Shown in pieces: positions 16,268-24,797 of a stretch of DNA of 36,625 nt. The position numbers and the translations under genes were made by a program. Positions within the stretch are counted from its first letter, which is position 1, and every line of letters starts with the position of its first letter. Source of the DNA: Legionella qingyii (GTDB lineage: Bacteria > Pseudomonadota > Gammaproteobacteria > Legionellales > Legionellaceae). The notes beneath the pieces were generated by a model, which was given only the letters and a program-made list of their open reading frames with translations, did not search any database and had not been told where the DNA came from. The DNA is taken from contig NZ_QHJG01000011.1 in NCBI RefSeq assembly GCF_003184185.1, positions 1 to 36,625 on the forward strand. The letters run 5' to 3'.

Positions 16268-17020
16268 ATGACTGAGCAAGAAAAAAAAACCCATTTTGGT
16301 TACTCTACTGTTGGCTGGGATGAGAAAGAAAAGAAAGTAGCTGAAGTTTTTCATTCTGTGGCAAAAAATTATGATTTGATGAATGATTTAATGTCTTTGG
16401 GCATCCATCACCTCTGGAAGCGCTACACGGTAGCTCATAGCCAAGTACGTGCCGGACAATTTGTCTTAGATTTAGCCGGCGGCAGTGGCGACTTAACACG
16501 TTTACTCTGTAAAAAAGTCGGCGATACAGGCCGAGTTGTTCTCGCTGATATTAATTCAGCCATGCTTAATGTAGGACGTGATCGTTTATTAGATGAAGGC
16601 TTATATAAAAATATTGATTACGTACAAGGTAACGCTCAATGCCTTCCTTTTGCTGATAATAGTTTTCATTGTATTACTATGGGGTTTGGCTTAAGAAATG
16701 TAACCGACAAAGAAGAGGCACTTCGTTCGATGTATCGTGTGTGCAAACCCGGCGGAAAAGTGATGATTCTTGAATTTTCAACCCCCACATTCCCTGGCTT
16801 AAAACCTATTTATGACTGGTATTCGTTTAATATTTTACCTAAAATAGGGGGGCTTATTGCGCAAGACAAAGCCAGTTACCAATACCTTGCTGAATCCATT
16901 CGCATGCATCCCAATCAAACTAAACTAAAAGAAATGATTGAGCGAGCGGGATTTGAAGACTGTCACTATGATAATCTCAGTGGTGGTATCGTTGCCTTGC
17001 ACATTGCCTATAAATATTGA
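16268..17020 (+). CDS. ubiE: Ubiquinone/menaquinone C-methyltransferase UbiE
   Basis: SAM-dependent C-methylation of the benzoquinol ring in ubiquinone synthesis (and demethylmenaquinone where present). 250 aa, normal for the family. Diagnostic blocks are [20 protein letters not shown] (about 29-48), the SAM loop [47 protein letters not shown] and [13 protein letters not shown]. It is the first gene of ubiE-ubiJ-ubiB-tatA-tatB, an order typical for Gammaproteobacteria. The spacing to ubiJ is 7 bases. Confidence 0.97.
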   Translation: MTEQEKKTHFGYSTVGWDEKEKKVAEVFHSVAKNYDLMNDLMSLGIHHLWKRYTVAHSQVRAGQFVLDLAGGSGDLTRLLCKKVGDTGRVVLADINSAMLNVGRDRLLDEGLYKNIDYVQGNAQCLPFADNSFHCITMGFGLRNVTDKEEALRSMYRVCKPGGKVMILEFSTPTFPGLKPIYDWYSFNILPKIGGLIAQDKASYQYLAESIRMHPNQTKLKEMIERAGFEDCHYDNLSGGIVALHIAYKY

Positions 17021-17027
17021 GTGCATT

Positions 17028-17645
17028 ATGTTAAAAAAATACTCCTTAAAGGCCCTTCAAATTGCCATTAACAAAGCTGCCAAACTGGATGAACTGATGC
17101 CAGCCAGGCTGAAAGCGCTTGATAATAAAACCATTGAAATAATTATAAGCCCATTGAACGTTAATTTTTTCATTCATTTTAAAGATGGAGAAATTATCTT
17201 ACTGGATTGCTACGACAGAGAAGCAGATACGGTAATTCACAGTAACCCTTTAGGCTTAATCCGCTTAAGTTTATTACCAGCATCCAAGGCCCGCTCTTTG
17301 TTTAATGATAAAATTCGCATGACCGGGGATACTGAATTAGGACAACAAGTAAAAAAACTGTTTGACGAAATGGATATTGATTGGGAGGGGCATCTGGCCC
17401 ATTTTACTGGTGATGTAGTTGCCCATCAAATTGGTTCTTTTGTACGCAAAGGAATGGCATTCAAAAAGAAATTGAATGAATCCTTGCAGCAAAATGTATC
17501 GGAATATCTGCAAGAAGAATTACGAGTCATGCCGACAAAATACGAATTAGAAGATTTTTTTGTTGCGGTCGACGAGTTATCTTTGAGCGTTGAACGTTTG
17601 CAAGCTCATGTTAATCAACTAATAAGCCGCTATGAAACCAATTAA
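17028..17645 (+). CDS. ubiJ: Ubiquinone biosynthesis accessory factor UbiJ (SCP2 domain)
   Basis: 205 aa, formerly YigP. It forms a lipid-binding complex with UbiK that organises the late ubiquinone hydroxylation/methylation steps. An SCP2-like domain covers roughly residues 15-120 ([48 protein letters not shown]). [20 protein letters not shown] and a C-terminal helical, coiled-coil-prone part follow. The frame is open upstream into ubiE (to 16938), but ATG 17028, seven bases after the ubiE stop, gives the family N-terminus. It overlaps ubiB by 14 bases. Confidence 0.92.
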   Translation: MLKKYSLKALQIAINKAAKLDELMPARLKALDNKTIEIIISPLNVNFFIHFKDGEIILLDCYDREADTVIHSNPLGLIRLSLLPASKARSLFNDKIRMTGDTELGQQVKKLFDEMDIDWEGHLAHFTGDVVAHQIGSFVRKGMAFKKKLNESLQQNVSEYLQEELRVMPTKYELEDFFVAVDELSLSVERLQAHVNQLISRYETN

Positions 17646-19281
17646 AAAGCTCATTCGTCTTATTCATATTAATTATATTCTTGCCAAAAACGGGCTAGAC
17701 AATGTAGTCGTGTCATTGAGATTATTTGCCCCGTTACGCTTCATTGTCTATTTAAATCCATGGAATTGGTTTCGTAAGGAGCCGATATCGCATGGCGAGG
17801 CACTTCGTAAGTCATTGGAAGAATTAGGGCCTATTTTTATTAAATTCGGTCAAGCACTTTCTACTCGCCCTGATATTCTGCCTATGGATATAGCGATTGA
17901 ACTCAGCAAATTACAAGATAAAGTCCCGCCATTCCCTAGCGAGAAGGCAATGGCTATTATTGAAAAAGCCTATGGCTTGTCTCCATATGAAGTTTTTGCT
18001 GAATTTGATTCCATTCCCTTGGCATCGGCCTCTATGGCGCAAGTGCATGCTGCGACTTTGAAAACGGGCGAAGAAGTGATTGTCAAAGTGCTTAGACCCA
18101 ACATGCGCCGCATCATTGAGCAAGACTTGAGCATTATGCATACTATTGCAAAATGGGCTGATCGCTATTGGCCGGAGATTAGACGTTTAAAACCAAAAGA
18201 AATTGTAACAGAATTTGAACATACCTTACTTGATGAGCTCGATCTATTAAGAGAAGCAGCTAACGCGGCTCAATTAAGACGTAATTTTGAGCATTCTCCT
18301 ATCTTGTATATTCCAGAGATATATTGGGATTACTCACGCTCCAATGTGATGGTGCTCGAACGAATTCATGGCATCCCGGTGTCCGATCTCAAAAGCCTGC
18401 AAGCACATGGGGTTGATATAAAGAAACTGGCTGAGCGCGGGGTAGAAATTTTCTTTACCCAAGTATTTCGTGATTGTTTTTTTCATGCAGACATGCATCC
18501 AGGAAATATTTTTGTTTCTTATAATAATCCCAAGGACCCACAATATATCTGCATTGACTTTGGCATTATGGGTACTTTAAATGATAATGACAAACGTTAT
18601 TTAGCAGAAAATCTCTTGGCCTTTTTTAATCGGGATTACCGGCGGGTAGCCGAGCTGCATGTTGAATCCGGTTGGGTTGCACGTAATACCCGCGTTGATG
18701 AATTTGAAAGTGCTATTCGTACTGTATGTGAGCCTATTTTTGAAAGACCTTTAAAAGACATCTCCTTTGCACAAGTGGTATTGCGCCTTTTTCAAGTTGC
18801 TCGCCGTTTTCATATGGAGGTACAACCACAACTGATTTTATTGCAAAAAACTCTGCTTGCTGTAGAAGGCTTAGGACGCCAACTCTATCCAGACCTGGAC
18901 TTATGGGCTACTGCCAAACCTTTTCTTGAAAAATGGGTCAAAGATCAAATAGGCCCTAAAGCTTTTTTCACCCAATTAAAACGAAATCTGCCTTTTCTTG
19001 CGGAACAATTGCCGCATATGCCAAAACTGCTCTTTGATTTTCTAGAGCTTAAAAAAGAAGAATTAATAATAAATAAAGAACGTGCTAATGCTCAGCCTGA
19101 AAATGAAAAACCAGCAGTCCATTGGAACAGTATTGCAATCGGGGCGGGACTTTCTTTTCTTTTAGTCAGCCTGCTCGACTATTTGCATCTTATCCATCAC
19201 AAACAGCTCACCCCTCTTGCCCTTACGGGAGCTATTTTGACGGGGCTATTTGTGCTTATTAACCATAACACGAGGAACTAA
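17632..19281 (+). CDS. ubiB: Ubiquinone biosynthesis protein UbiB (atypical kinase-like ATPase)
   Basis: 549 aa, usual length about 545. It is a UbiB/ADCK-family protein needed for ubiquinone synthesis. Family hallmarks are [16 protein letters not shown] (KxGQ helix), [11 protein letters not shown] (Ala-rich replacement of the glycine loop), VIVKVLRP (lysine), [11 protein letters not shown] (catalytic loop) and CIDFGIMG (DFG). Two hydrophobic segments at the C-terminus (near residues 500-545) anchor it to the membrane, as in E. coli. The ATG overlaps the end of ubiJ, and tatA starts two bases after its stop. Confidence 0.97.
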   Translation: MKPIKKLIRLIHINYILAKNGLDNVVVSLRLFAPLRFIVYLNPWNWFRKEPISHGEALRKSLEELGPIFIKFGQALSTRPDILPMDIAIELSKLQDKVPPFPSEKAMAIIEKAYGLSPYEVFAEFDSIPLASASMAQVHAATLKTGEEVIVKVLRPNMRRIIEQDLSIMHTIAKWADRYWPEIRRLKPKEIVTEFEHTLLDELDLLREAANAAQLRRNFEHSPILYIPEIYWDYSRSNVMVLERIHGIPVSDLKSLQAHGVDIKKLAERGVEIFFTQVFRDCFFHADMHPGNIFVSYNNPKDPQYICIDFGIMGTLNDNDKRYLAENLLAFFNRDYRRVAELHVESGWVARNTRVDEFESAIRTVCEPIFERPLKDISFAQVVLRLFQVARRFHMEVQPQLILLQKTLLAVEGLGRQLYPDLDLWATAKPFLEKWVKDQIGPKAFFTQLKRNLPFLAEQLPHMPKLLFDFLELKKEELIINKERANAQPENEKPAVHWNSIAIGAGLSFLLVSLLDYLHLIHHKQLTPLALTGAILTGLFVLINHNTRN

Positions 19282-19283
19282 AC

Positions 19284-19469
19284 ATGGGACTAAGTGGAAT
19301 CAGCCCTCTTTCTTTATTGTTAATTCTAGTCATTATTATTGCTCTTTTTGGTACTTCCAAATTAAAAACCATAGGCACAGATCTGGGCGAAGCGATTAGA
19401 AATTTCCGCAATGCCTTAAATGATAATCAAGCAAACGAGCCCTCCAAAGAGGATAACAAACCCTCATGA
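19284..19469 (+). CDS. tatA: Sec-independent protein translocase subunit TatA
   Basis: 61 aa. A single N-terminal membrane helix (SPLSLLLILVIIIALFGTSK) carries the FG hinge, then an amphipathic helix (LKTIGTDLGEAIRNFRNAL) and an acidic, disordered tail. This is the classic TatA layout. It forms the pore-like oligomer for export of folded twin-arginine proteins. It overlaps tatB by four bases (ATGA). The partner tatC is not next door but at 34971. Confidence 0.93.
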   Translation: MGLSGISPLSLLLILVIIIALFGTSKLKTIGTDLGEAIRNFRNALNDNQANEPSKEDNKPS

Positions 19470-19696
19470 GCAGCGGTGAACTTCTGGTCATTTTTATTGT
19501 TGCCCTCATTGTATTTGGTCCCAAAAAACTCCCTATGCTGGCGGCTCATTTAGGATTATTGGTAAGAAAGTTTAACCAGCTTAAAACACAGGCCGCTATG
19601 CTCTGGCAACAACAACTTAATTCGCTGCAATTACAAGAAAATCAGCGCAAAGCAAAAGAAGCCGACGAGCATTATAAGAAAGAACCGTTGCCTTAA
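19466..19696 (+). CDS. tatB: Sec-independent protein translocase subunit TatB
   Basis: 76 aa. The N-terminal helix (GELLVIFIVALIVFGPKKLP) has the FGPKKLP hinge, followed by the amphipathic segment LAAHLGLLVRKFNQL and a short charged tail (NQRKAKEADEHYKKE). It lacks a long C-terminal extension and is shorter than E. coli TatB (171 aa). With TatC it forms the signal-peptide receptor. The stop lies only three bases from the end of the convergent gene at 19700, and no clear terminator is seen between them. Confidence 0.85.
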   Translation: MSSGELLVIFIVALIVFGPKKLPMLAAHLGLLVRKFNQLKTQAAMLWQQQLNSLQLQENQRKAKEADEHYKKEPLP

Positions 19697-19699
19697 GCC

Positions 19700-20221
19700 T
19701 TATTGTTGAAGCCTAGCCCCCATTTCCTCTTGGGGCTCACCTTTTGCAGGCATTGTAAACCCATCGAAATCTGGAAGGTCTTTCATCGCTTCTTTGTTGG
19801 GTGCCAAAGGACCTCCTGTATATTCTTTGGGGCCATCTTTGCTTGTTTGATAGAGCTTCCCGTCACCATTTGAATAGGCAATCACTTTATTGGTTTCTGC
19901 ATCGATCATAATAAAACTTTGCCCTGATTTTGCCTGCTTTTCAAAAAACGATGCCATGTCTTCTTCTGATTTAAAAGATAAAGTCAATCGACCGTTCTCA
20001 TCTTTCTCGGGCGGATGATCTTTAAGCCATTTCGCCCCACAATGTTCTTTATAGGCCGCCAGGAGCGCTTCAGCCTGTTCGCTTTGAATACGAACGCTCT
20101 TCTTTTTGCTCTCCAGCTCTTCTTCATCTTCTGGTAAATTGTCCATTCGAGTTGTACTTTGCACGGTTTGTTGCGGGGGAACTAATGGAATATCTTCTTC
20201 CTCATCTTTTGATTGAGCCAT
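19700..20221 (-). CDS. Acidic lineage-specific protein, possible Dot/Icm substrate
   Basis: 173 aa, soluble, very charged. The N-terminal 45 residues are low-complexity acidic (EDEEELESKKK). A compact domain follows at about residues 45-130: QAEALLAAYKEHCGAKWLKD, LTLSFKSEEDMASFFEKQ, FIMIDAETNKVIAYSNGDGK. I remember this SEED-FF...ID...YSNGDG pattern as recurrent in Legionella proteins, some of them secreted, but I cannot check it. The C-terminal tail (FTMPAKGEPQEEMGARLQQ) has the glutamate-rich composition described for Dot/Icm signals. Function is unknown. It is convergent with tatB and divergent from the P450 remnant. Confidence 0.65.
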   Translation of the reverse strand: MAQSKDEEEDIPLVPPQQTVQSTTRMDNLPEDEEELESKKKSVRIQSEQAEALLAAYKEHCGAKWLKDHPPEKDENGRLTLSFKSEEDMASFFEKQAKSGQSFIMIDAETNKVIAYSNGDGKLYQTSKDGPKEYTGGPLAPNKEAMKDLPDFDGFTMPAKGEPQEEMGARLQQ

Positions 20222-20331
20222 AATACATATCCTCTAAAAATATAGTTATTTTGACCAAAAGCTCATATTGTTTAAGTATAATTCAACTTTTAAGCTTTGA
20301 CTGTTTCCATACAAAAAAGGATCCAAATATT

Positions 20332-20653
20332 ATGAAACCCTATACTTTAATGCAGTTAAAGCAAACGACTACTTCAGCAATCATCTACGAGAAATGGGTG
20401 CGTTGTTTTGGTGGAAACCCGGTAAGTTCTTCGTGATTACTTCCTATAAATTAGCCAAGCAGATTCTCACACGCGAGGATTCTACTTGCGACCGCACACC
20501 CTTTTTTATTTCACGCATGCCCGAGATGAATTTGTCGCTAATTACTGATTTTTTTAAAGTGGTCAACCAGATGATGGTGATGAGTGATCTCCCGAACATA
20601 CCAATCGAAGACGAATTTGTTATCATCGATTTAGCAACAATTGTCTGGTGTGA
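20332..20653 (+). pseudogene. Cytochrome P450 remnant, N-terminal part, two frameshifts
   Basis: An ATG at 20332 (AAAGGA upstream) opens MKPYTLMQLK. A frame change around 20360-20362 then gives ANDYFSNHLREMGALFWWKP and FFVITSYKLAKQIL, followed by RTPFFISRMPEMNLSLI and FFKVVNQMMVMSD. A second frame change at about 20589 gives PEHTNRRRICYHRFSNN and a stop at 20653. The MSD-PEHT-RRR-F block is the typical helix-C region of bacterial P450s. The I helix and the heme-binding Cys region are absent, so no enzyme can be made. Frames and order are seen directly; the family is recognised from the motif. Confidence 0.7.
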
Positions 20654-20684
20654 CGGGATGAAAGTTGCCTAACTGGATTGTAGG

Positions 20685-20711
20685 CATACATTTGATCTCA
20701 TCAAATATATG
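20685..20711 (+). repeat. 12-bp near-perfect hairpin
   Basis: CATACATTTGAT (20685-20696) and ATCAAATATATG (20700-20711) pair with one mismatch around a 3-base loop. It lies 40 bases upstream of the PARG-like gene and just after the P450 remnant. It may end transcription from the left or lie in the leader of the next gene; no T-run follows. Confidence 0.4.
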
Positions 20712-20750
20712 TGTTAAAAGGCAAACAACTTAACTTATAGAAGCACGAAG

Positions 20751-21800
20751 ATGTGGCAACGTTATATTAAAGAAGAAGATTTACCCCTCCATGTAAAAAT
20801 AATGAGTTTTTTTCTTCAAGGCAAAGATAAAATCTATCGAACTCAGTTAGCAGAAGTTGTTCAAAATTATGAACAACACCGCTCTCGTTACGAGGAAACT
20901 GCGAAAAAAAATCTCCATGCTTGGAAAAAATCCTTCAACCGTGGCCATTCAGCTTGCAAAATTTTTGTGTCCTCAAATGATTCTTTAACCGAAGCACGTA
21001 TTCAGACAAAAAAAACAGGTGAAATTCAAACCGTTGTTAATTTTGCAAATGCTTATGATGTAGGAGGTGTTTTTCAATACCGGAAAGGAAGCCAGGAAGA
21101 GGATATCGCTCGAAGAACAAATTGGTCTTTTACAATTAAAGAAGAAGATTTACAAGATTCCCGCCATTATTCGGCTCGCATGTCTTCTTTAATTAATGCC
21201 GAAAAAGGCAGGGTTTATTTTAACTTAACACCCCTTATATTGATTCGAGATAGTAATAGTACGCTTCTTGATCCCCAAAAAGATCAAGAAAAAATTTTTC
21301 CTTTTTATGAATTGCGTGTTGCTGCAGATGATTTACGCCGCAGAATTTTTGGAATTCCTATTCCTTTTTTTCCACGTCCGTTTAATGAGGAAAGTATGAG
21401 GAAAAAAATACATGCCCAGCTGGATACGCTTATTGAAAACAACCAACAAAATATCATATTAGGCGCCTTCGGCTGCGGTGCTTTTTGCAATCCCCCTGAT
21501 AAAGTAGCAAGTTTATATCATGAAATCTTAAACCAGGAAAAATATAAATACTTTTTCAAAAATATTGTTTTTGCGATCAAAGGAAATGGTACTGATGCTA
21601 ATTTTTCTGCGTTTCAAAAAGAATTAGGTAAATGGAATAATACCGCTGCTTCATATAATCCCATGATGCAACTCATGCCAGGTTCCCAAGGGACTCTAAC
21701 AGGAGACATTAGCCAGCCTTTGCAGCATGATGTATTTAAACAACAAGGAAAATCAAATAGCGACGCCTTGAAACATCAGCCATCCACATTAACCTATTAA
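20751..21800 (+). CDS. Microbial-type poly(ADP-ribose) glycohydrolase-like protein
   Basis: 349 aa. The region at about residues 90-290 follows the microbial-type PARG macrodomain pattern (TIGR02452-like). VVNFANAYDVGG (about 95-106) leads into the catalytic loop ending in SQEED (Glu116-Glu117), RTNWSFTI follows, and ILGAFGCGAFCNPPDKVA (about 236-253) is the second ligand-binding loop. Known members cleave ADP-ribose polymers or protein-linked ADP-ribose. The signature GGG-X(6-8)-QEE reads GG-V-X7-QEE here, with the third glycine replaced. The N-terminal 60 residues are helical, and the last 60 are Gln/Ser/Asn-rich and unstructured, which would fit a secretion tail. It is a lone gene in an accessory stretch next to a pseudogene. 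Confidence 0.75.
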   Translation: MWQRYIKEEDLPLHVKIMSFFLQGKDKIYRTQLAEVVQNYEQHRSRYEETAKKNLHAWKKSFNRGHSACKIFVSSNDSLTEARIQTKKTGEIQTVVNFANAYDVGGVFQYRKGSQEEDIARRTNWSFTIKEEDLQDSRHYSARMSSLINAEKGRVYFNLTPLILIRDSNSTLLDPQKDQEKIFPFYELRVAADDLRRRIFGIPIPFFPRPFNEESMRKKIHAQLDTLIENNQQNIILGAFGCGAFCNPPDKVASLYHEILNQEKYKYFFKNIVFAIKGNGTDANFSAFQKELGKWNNTAASYNPMMQLMPGSQGTLTGDISQPLQHDVFKQQGKSNSDALKHQPSTLTY

Positions 21801-22140
21801 TAAACGGTCATTATCTAAGAGTGCTATTCAAGAGATGGCCTTGCTAAGCCAACTCAGATTTTCCTTAGAACTTTGATTTACGATACCTTGGATGAACGTT
21901 CACATGTCCTGATTGGCGTCATCATAAAAATGGATTAAACAGAAAATAACCACCCGATGAAAGACCTGTGTCATCTCCGCGAAGGCGGAGATCCACTTTT
22001 AGTGTGCATAGTGCTGATAGTACTTCCTGTCTTCGAGAAATGGTAAAAAATCATTAATTTAATGGCAGCAAGCTATATCTTCGTATGGGCTATAAAAGCG
22101 ATGCGATTTGCTTTCTTAGGTACAGTCCTGAAAAACTGAA
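21801..22140. other. Intergenic region with a REP-like palindrome
   Basis: 340 bases between the PARG-like gene and the convergent GNAT gene. No supported coding frame. It holds the REP-like palindrome at 21973-21992 (listed separately). Confidence 0.4.
21973..21992 (+). repeat. REP-like palindrome
   Basis: ATCTCCGC-GAAG-GCGGAGAT is a perfect 8-bp stem with a GAAG tetraloop. With flanks it reads GTCATCTCCGCGAAGGCGG, a variant of the GTCATTCCCGCGAAGGCGGG repeat family found in many proteobacterial genomes. It is related to the copies at 24646-24722. CCACTTTT follows, so it may also end the PARG-like transcript. Confidence 0.65.
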
Positions 22141-22626
22141 CTAAGTTTGTGCGGCTAATTTCTGCAATTGCTCGCCCGATAAGCGAAATTGCAACAAATC
22201 CGTACGTGGATGAGCCCCGATAAATTCGTAGAATTCAATGGCTTTTTTATTCCAGGTAAATGCATGCCCCTCCATGCGACAACATTCCTTCTCAAGTGCC
22301 AACTGTGCAAGGTTAGATAACAATGACGTACCCAGGCCATAATTACGATAAAGCTCATCAACAAAAAGCTCCTCAACATAAAGAACAGGTGCTCCTGCTG
22401 GGACGGAATAAGAAAAAAAATATAAAGCAAAACCCGCTGGATTTTTCTTATATTCAGCTAATAAAACATAAAAATATTTATTTCGGCCAAAAGCATGTGC
22501 TTCAATTTTGTCCAGGGTTAAATGAATCTCTTCCGGTTTCTTTTTTTCATATTCAGCGAGTTTCTTGACTAAGCCAAAAATTTCTTCTTTATCTTTTTTC
22601 TTAGCAATTCGAAAAGTAAATTCCAT
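22141..22626 (-). CDS. GNAT family N-acetyltransferase
   Basis: 161 aa from ATG 22626, nine bases after GAGGGG. Acetyl-CoA-dependent transferase of the diamine/polyamine acetyltransferase-like group. FRIAKKKDKEEIFGLVKKLAEYEK at the N-terminus (in part), then GFALYFFSYS, LYVEELFVDELYRNYGLGTSLLSNLA (the strand-4/pyrophosphate-loop motif, here YRNYGLGTSLL), and WNKKAIEFYEFIGA are classic. The longer frame to 22683 runs into msrBA and is not favoured. The ELFV-x-YRNYGLG layout resembles spermidine/thialysine acetyltransferases, but the substrate is unknown. It follows msrBA by 26 bases. Confidence 0.88.
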   Translation of the reverse strand: MEFTFRIAKKKDKEEIFGLVKKLAEYEKKKPEEIHLTLDKIEAHAFGRNKYFYVLLAEYKKNPAGFALYFFSYSVPAGAPVLYVEELFVDELYRNYGLGTSLLSNLAQLALEKECCRMEGHAFTWNKKAIEFYEFIGAHPRTDLLQFRLSGEQLQKLAAQT

Positions 22627-22652
22627 ATTCGTACCCCTCACACCCCAAGATC

Positions 22653-23522
22653 CTAACCAAAACGATTTACTGGTTGATGACAATAAGGTGCTTTATGATG
22701 TTTGGCATAATAATCCTGATGGTATTCTTCTGCCGGCCAAAATATTTGTACTGGAAAAAGGCGAGTCACAATGTTATAGCCTCTTTTTTGCAACATTTGG
22801 ATTAAAGTTTCTGCTTCAGCTAATTGCTCCTGATCATAATAAAATATGGCACTTTGGTACTGCTGGCCTATATCAGGGCCTTGTCCCGATTTCTGGGTAG
22901 GATCATGGATTTCAAAAAAACGCTTTAATACATGATGATAATCGGTCTTGGTTTTATCATAAATAACACGTACTGCCTCATAATGCCCAGTATTGCTCTG
23001 ACAGACTTGGTCATAACTTGGTTCTAAAGTAACACCGCCTGTATAGCCTACTTCAACACGCAGCACACCGGGTATTTGTTTTAAAAAATGATCTACGCCC
23101 CAAAAACATCCGCCAGCCATTATCGCTTCTTCGGTATCCAATACCTGACTGTCTGCAACAAAATCAATTGAGGCGGAATTCACACAATGGCGTAAATTCT
23201 TTTGGGTAAAGTACTCTCCGGTAAAGACATGCCCCAAATGAGCATCGCAGCGCGCACAAAGGATTTCCATTCGTTGCCCATCACGGTCAGGGATCTGTTT
23301 TACTGCATGAACAATATTATCATCAAAACTTGGCCAGCCACACCCGGAACTGAATTGACTTGAGCCGCGAAATAAGGCTAAACCACAACGTTTGCATAAA
23401 TAAGTGCCATTGGTCATGACAAAATTATATGCTCCGGTGTGAGGATACTCTGTGGCTTTATCACAGATTATCCTTTTGGCTAAAGGGGTTAAACTGGCTG
23501 TTTTATCAAGATAATCGTCCAT
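22653..23522 (-). CDS. msrBA: Bifunctional peptide methionine sulfoxide reductase MsrB-MsrA
   Basis: 289 aa fusion repairing both stereoisomers of methionine sulfoxide. The MsrB half comes first: zinc Cys pairs CKRC (43-46) and CARC (89-92), GCGWPSF, and the catalytic Cys113 in RHCVNSAS. The MsrA half follows with catalytic Cys139 in AGGCFWGVDHF, then VEVGYTGG, GHYEAVRVIYD, FFEIHDPTQ and YQSAIFYY. The order MsrB-MsrA is the less common of the two known fusions. No signal peptide is seen, so it should be cytosolic. It starts four bases after mltB and is followed by the GNAT gene, so the three probably form one unit. Confidence 0.95.
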   Translation of the reverse strand: MDDYLDKTASLTPLAKRIICDKATEYPHTGAYNFVMTNGTYLCKRCGLALFRGSSQFSSGCGWPSFDDNIVHAVKQIPDRDGQRMEILCARCDAHLGHVFTGEYFTQKNLRHCVNSASIDFVADSQVLDTEEAIMAGGCFWGVDHFLKQIPGVLRVEVGYTGGVTLEPSYDQVCQSNTGHYEAVRVIYDKTKTDYHHVLKRFFEIHDPTQKSGQGPDIGQQYQSAIFYYDQEQLAEAETLIQMLQKRGYNIVTRLFPVQIFWPAEEYHQDYYAKHHKAPYCHQPVNRFG

Positions 23523-23526
23523 ACTG

Positions 23527-24495
23527 CTACCTTTGTTGCCCTTGGCAAATTTTATCCGCTAAATAACCTATAGCTCCTGCATAATATATTGAATTATTAT
23601 AGTGCAAAATCATCTTATAGTTAGGGAAGGTTAAGAAGGTAGGGCCGCCTAATGGTTGAACAATACTGCCTTGCAGATTCTGATAAGGCAATGGCTCACC
23701 ATTTTCTGTACGCACACCCAGCGCATTCCATTCACTCACAGGCTTCACGATGTTTTTGCCTTCCATAGCCATATCGAATTTACGAGGTAGCTTGACCTGG
23801 ATAGCCCAAGGCTCACCTGTTTGCCACCCATTTTGCTTCATGTAATTTGCAATTGAAGCAAAGACATCCGGTTTGCTTCTCCAGATATCTTTTCGTCCAT
23901 CACCATCATAATCAACAGCATATTTCACCCAGCTTGAAGGTAAAAATTGGGGCTGACCTGAGGCACCTGCCCACTCACCTTTGAAATCAGCTAAATCTAC
24001 ATGTCCCTCATCCAATATATGCAAAGCAATGAATAATTCTTTACGGAAAAACTCTTTACGATTGGAATCATACGCTAAGGTGGCTAAAGCTTTCACTACA
24101 GGGAAATTACCCATATAAGTACCGTAACTGGTTTCCATTCCCCAAAATGAAACGATAAAGCAGGGATTTACCCCATATTTTTTGGCCACAGCCTCCAAGA
24201 CCTCTTGGTTCTTTTTAAATTCTTTACGCCCTATAGCAATTCTGTAATTATCAACGCGTGTGTTACGGTATTTAATGAACGTGAGTCGATGTTCTGGTTG
24301 GGAGCGTAAAAAACCCTTAATTTGATGGCTTGGCTCATGGATACCTGCAAACGCCTTATCAAAAACTTCTGGCGAAATTCCTTGTTGCAAAGCTTCCTCT
24401 CGAACACCAGCGACCCAATCATTCCAATTCTGTTGTGCGAAGGCAACATGATGTACCAGAACGTATGCGATTATCGCAAGTCCCCATTTTTTCAT
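23527..24495 (-). CDS. mltB: Lytic murein transglycosylase B family (MltB)
   Basis: Cleaves the glycan strands of peptidoglycan with anhydro-sugar formation. I start it at ATG 24495 (322 aa), where a GGGGGAAAGG sequence precedes; the frame is open 14 codons further up but without a signal-like sequence. The signal peptide MKKWGLAIIAYVLVHHVAFA has no lipobox, so the enzyme should be soluble and periplasmic rather than an outer-membrane lipoprotein. Key motifs are FWGMETSYG with the catalytic Glu, NFPVVKALATLAYD, GEWAGASGQPQFLPSSW and YDGDGRKDIW. It ends four bases before msrBA begins. Confidence 0.93.
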   Translation of the reverse strand: MKKWGLAIIAYVLVHHVAFAQQNWNDWVAGVREEALQQGISPEVFDKAFAGIHEPSHQIKGFLRSQPEHRLTFIKYRNTRVDNYRIAIGRKEFKKNQEVLEAVAKKYGVNPCFIVSFWGMETSYGTYMGNFPVVKALATLAYDSNRKEFFRKELFIALHILDEGHVDLADFKGEWAGASGQPQFLPSSWVKYAVDYDGDGRKDIWRSKPDVFASIANYMKQNGWQTGEPWAIQVKLPRKFDMAMEGKNIVKPVSEWNALGVRTENGEPLPYQNLQGSIVQPLGGPTFLTFPNYKMILHYNNSIYYAGAIGYLADKICQGQQR

Positions 24496-24797
24496 AGCCT
24501 TTCCCCCTGATTTTTTGTTACTTAATTGCCATCCCAATATTTAAGATAGACCATTTATCATATAAACAAGCAGCCTGGTCGAACAGCAAAAGACTGAAAA
24601 CCCAAGTTGCCACTGTACCTCACCACCATTGACGCATGAATTATTGTCATTCCCGCAAAGGCAGAAATTTTTTCTTGCACGCGTTGAACTTGATTAGAAA
24701 TAGGTTCCCGCCTTGGCGGGAATGCAAAAAATCTAAGTTGTAGCGGCTCCTCTGGCCTTTGTCCAGGCTACCAATGTAAAGAATTATACAGTGAGTA
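24496..24797. other. Intergenic region carrying an inverted pair of REP palindromes
   Basis: 302 bases between the di-heme cytochrome gene (ends at 24798) and the mltB start. No gene seen. It must hold the promoter of mltB. The main content is the REP pair at 24646-24722. Confidence 0.45.
24646..24722. repeat. REPIN-like inverted pair of REP elements
   Basis: The left unit reads GTCATTCCCGCAAAGGCAGA (from 24646). The right unit is GGTTCCCGCCTTGGCGGGAA (24703-24722), which is the same repeat in reverse orientation (TTCCCGC, 24705-24711, pairs with GCGGGAA, 24716-24722). Two REPs in inverted orientation about 40 bases apart is the REPIN arrangement mobilised by RAYT transposases in other bacteria. 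No RAYT gene is in the window. The left unit has a decayed right arm. Confidence 0.65.
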
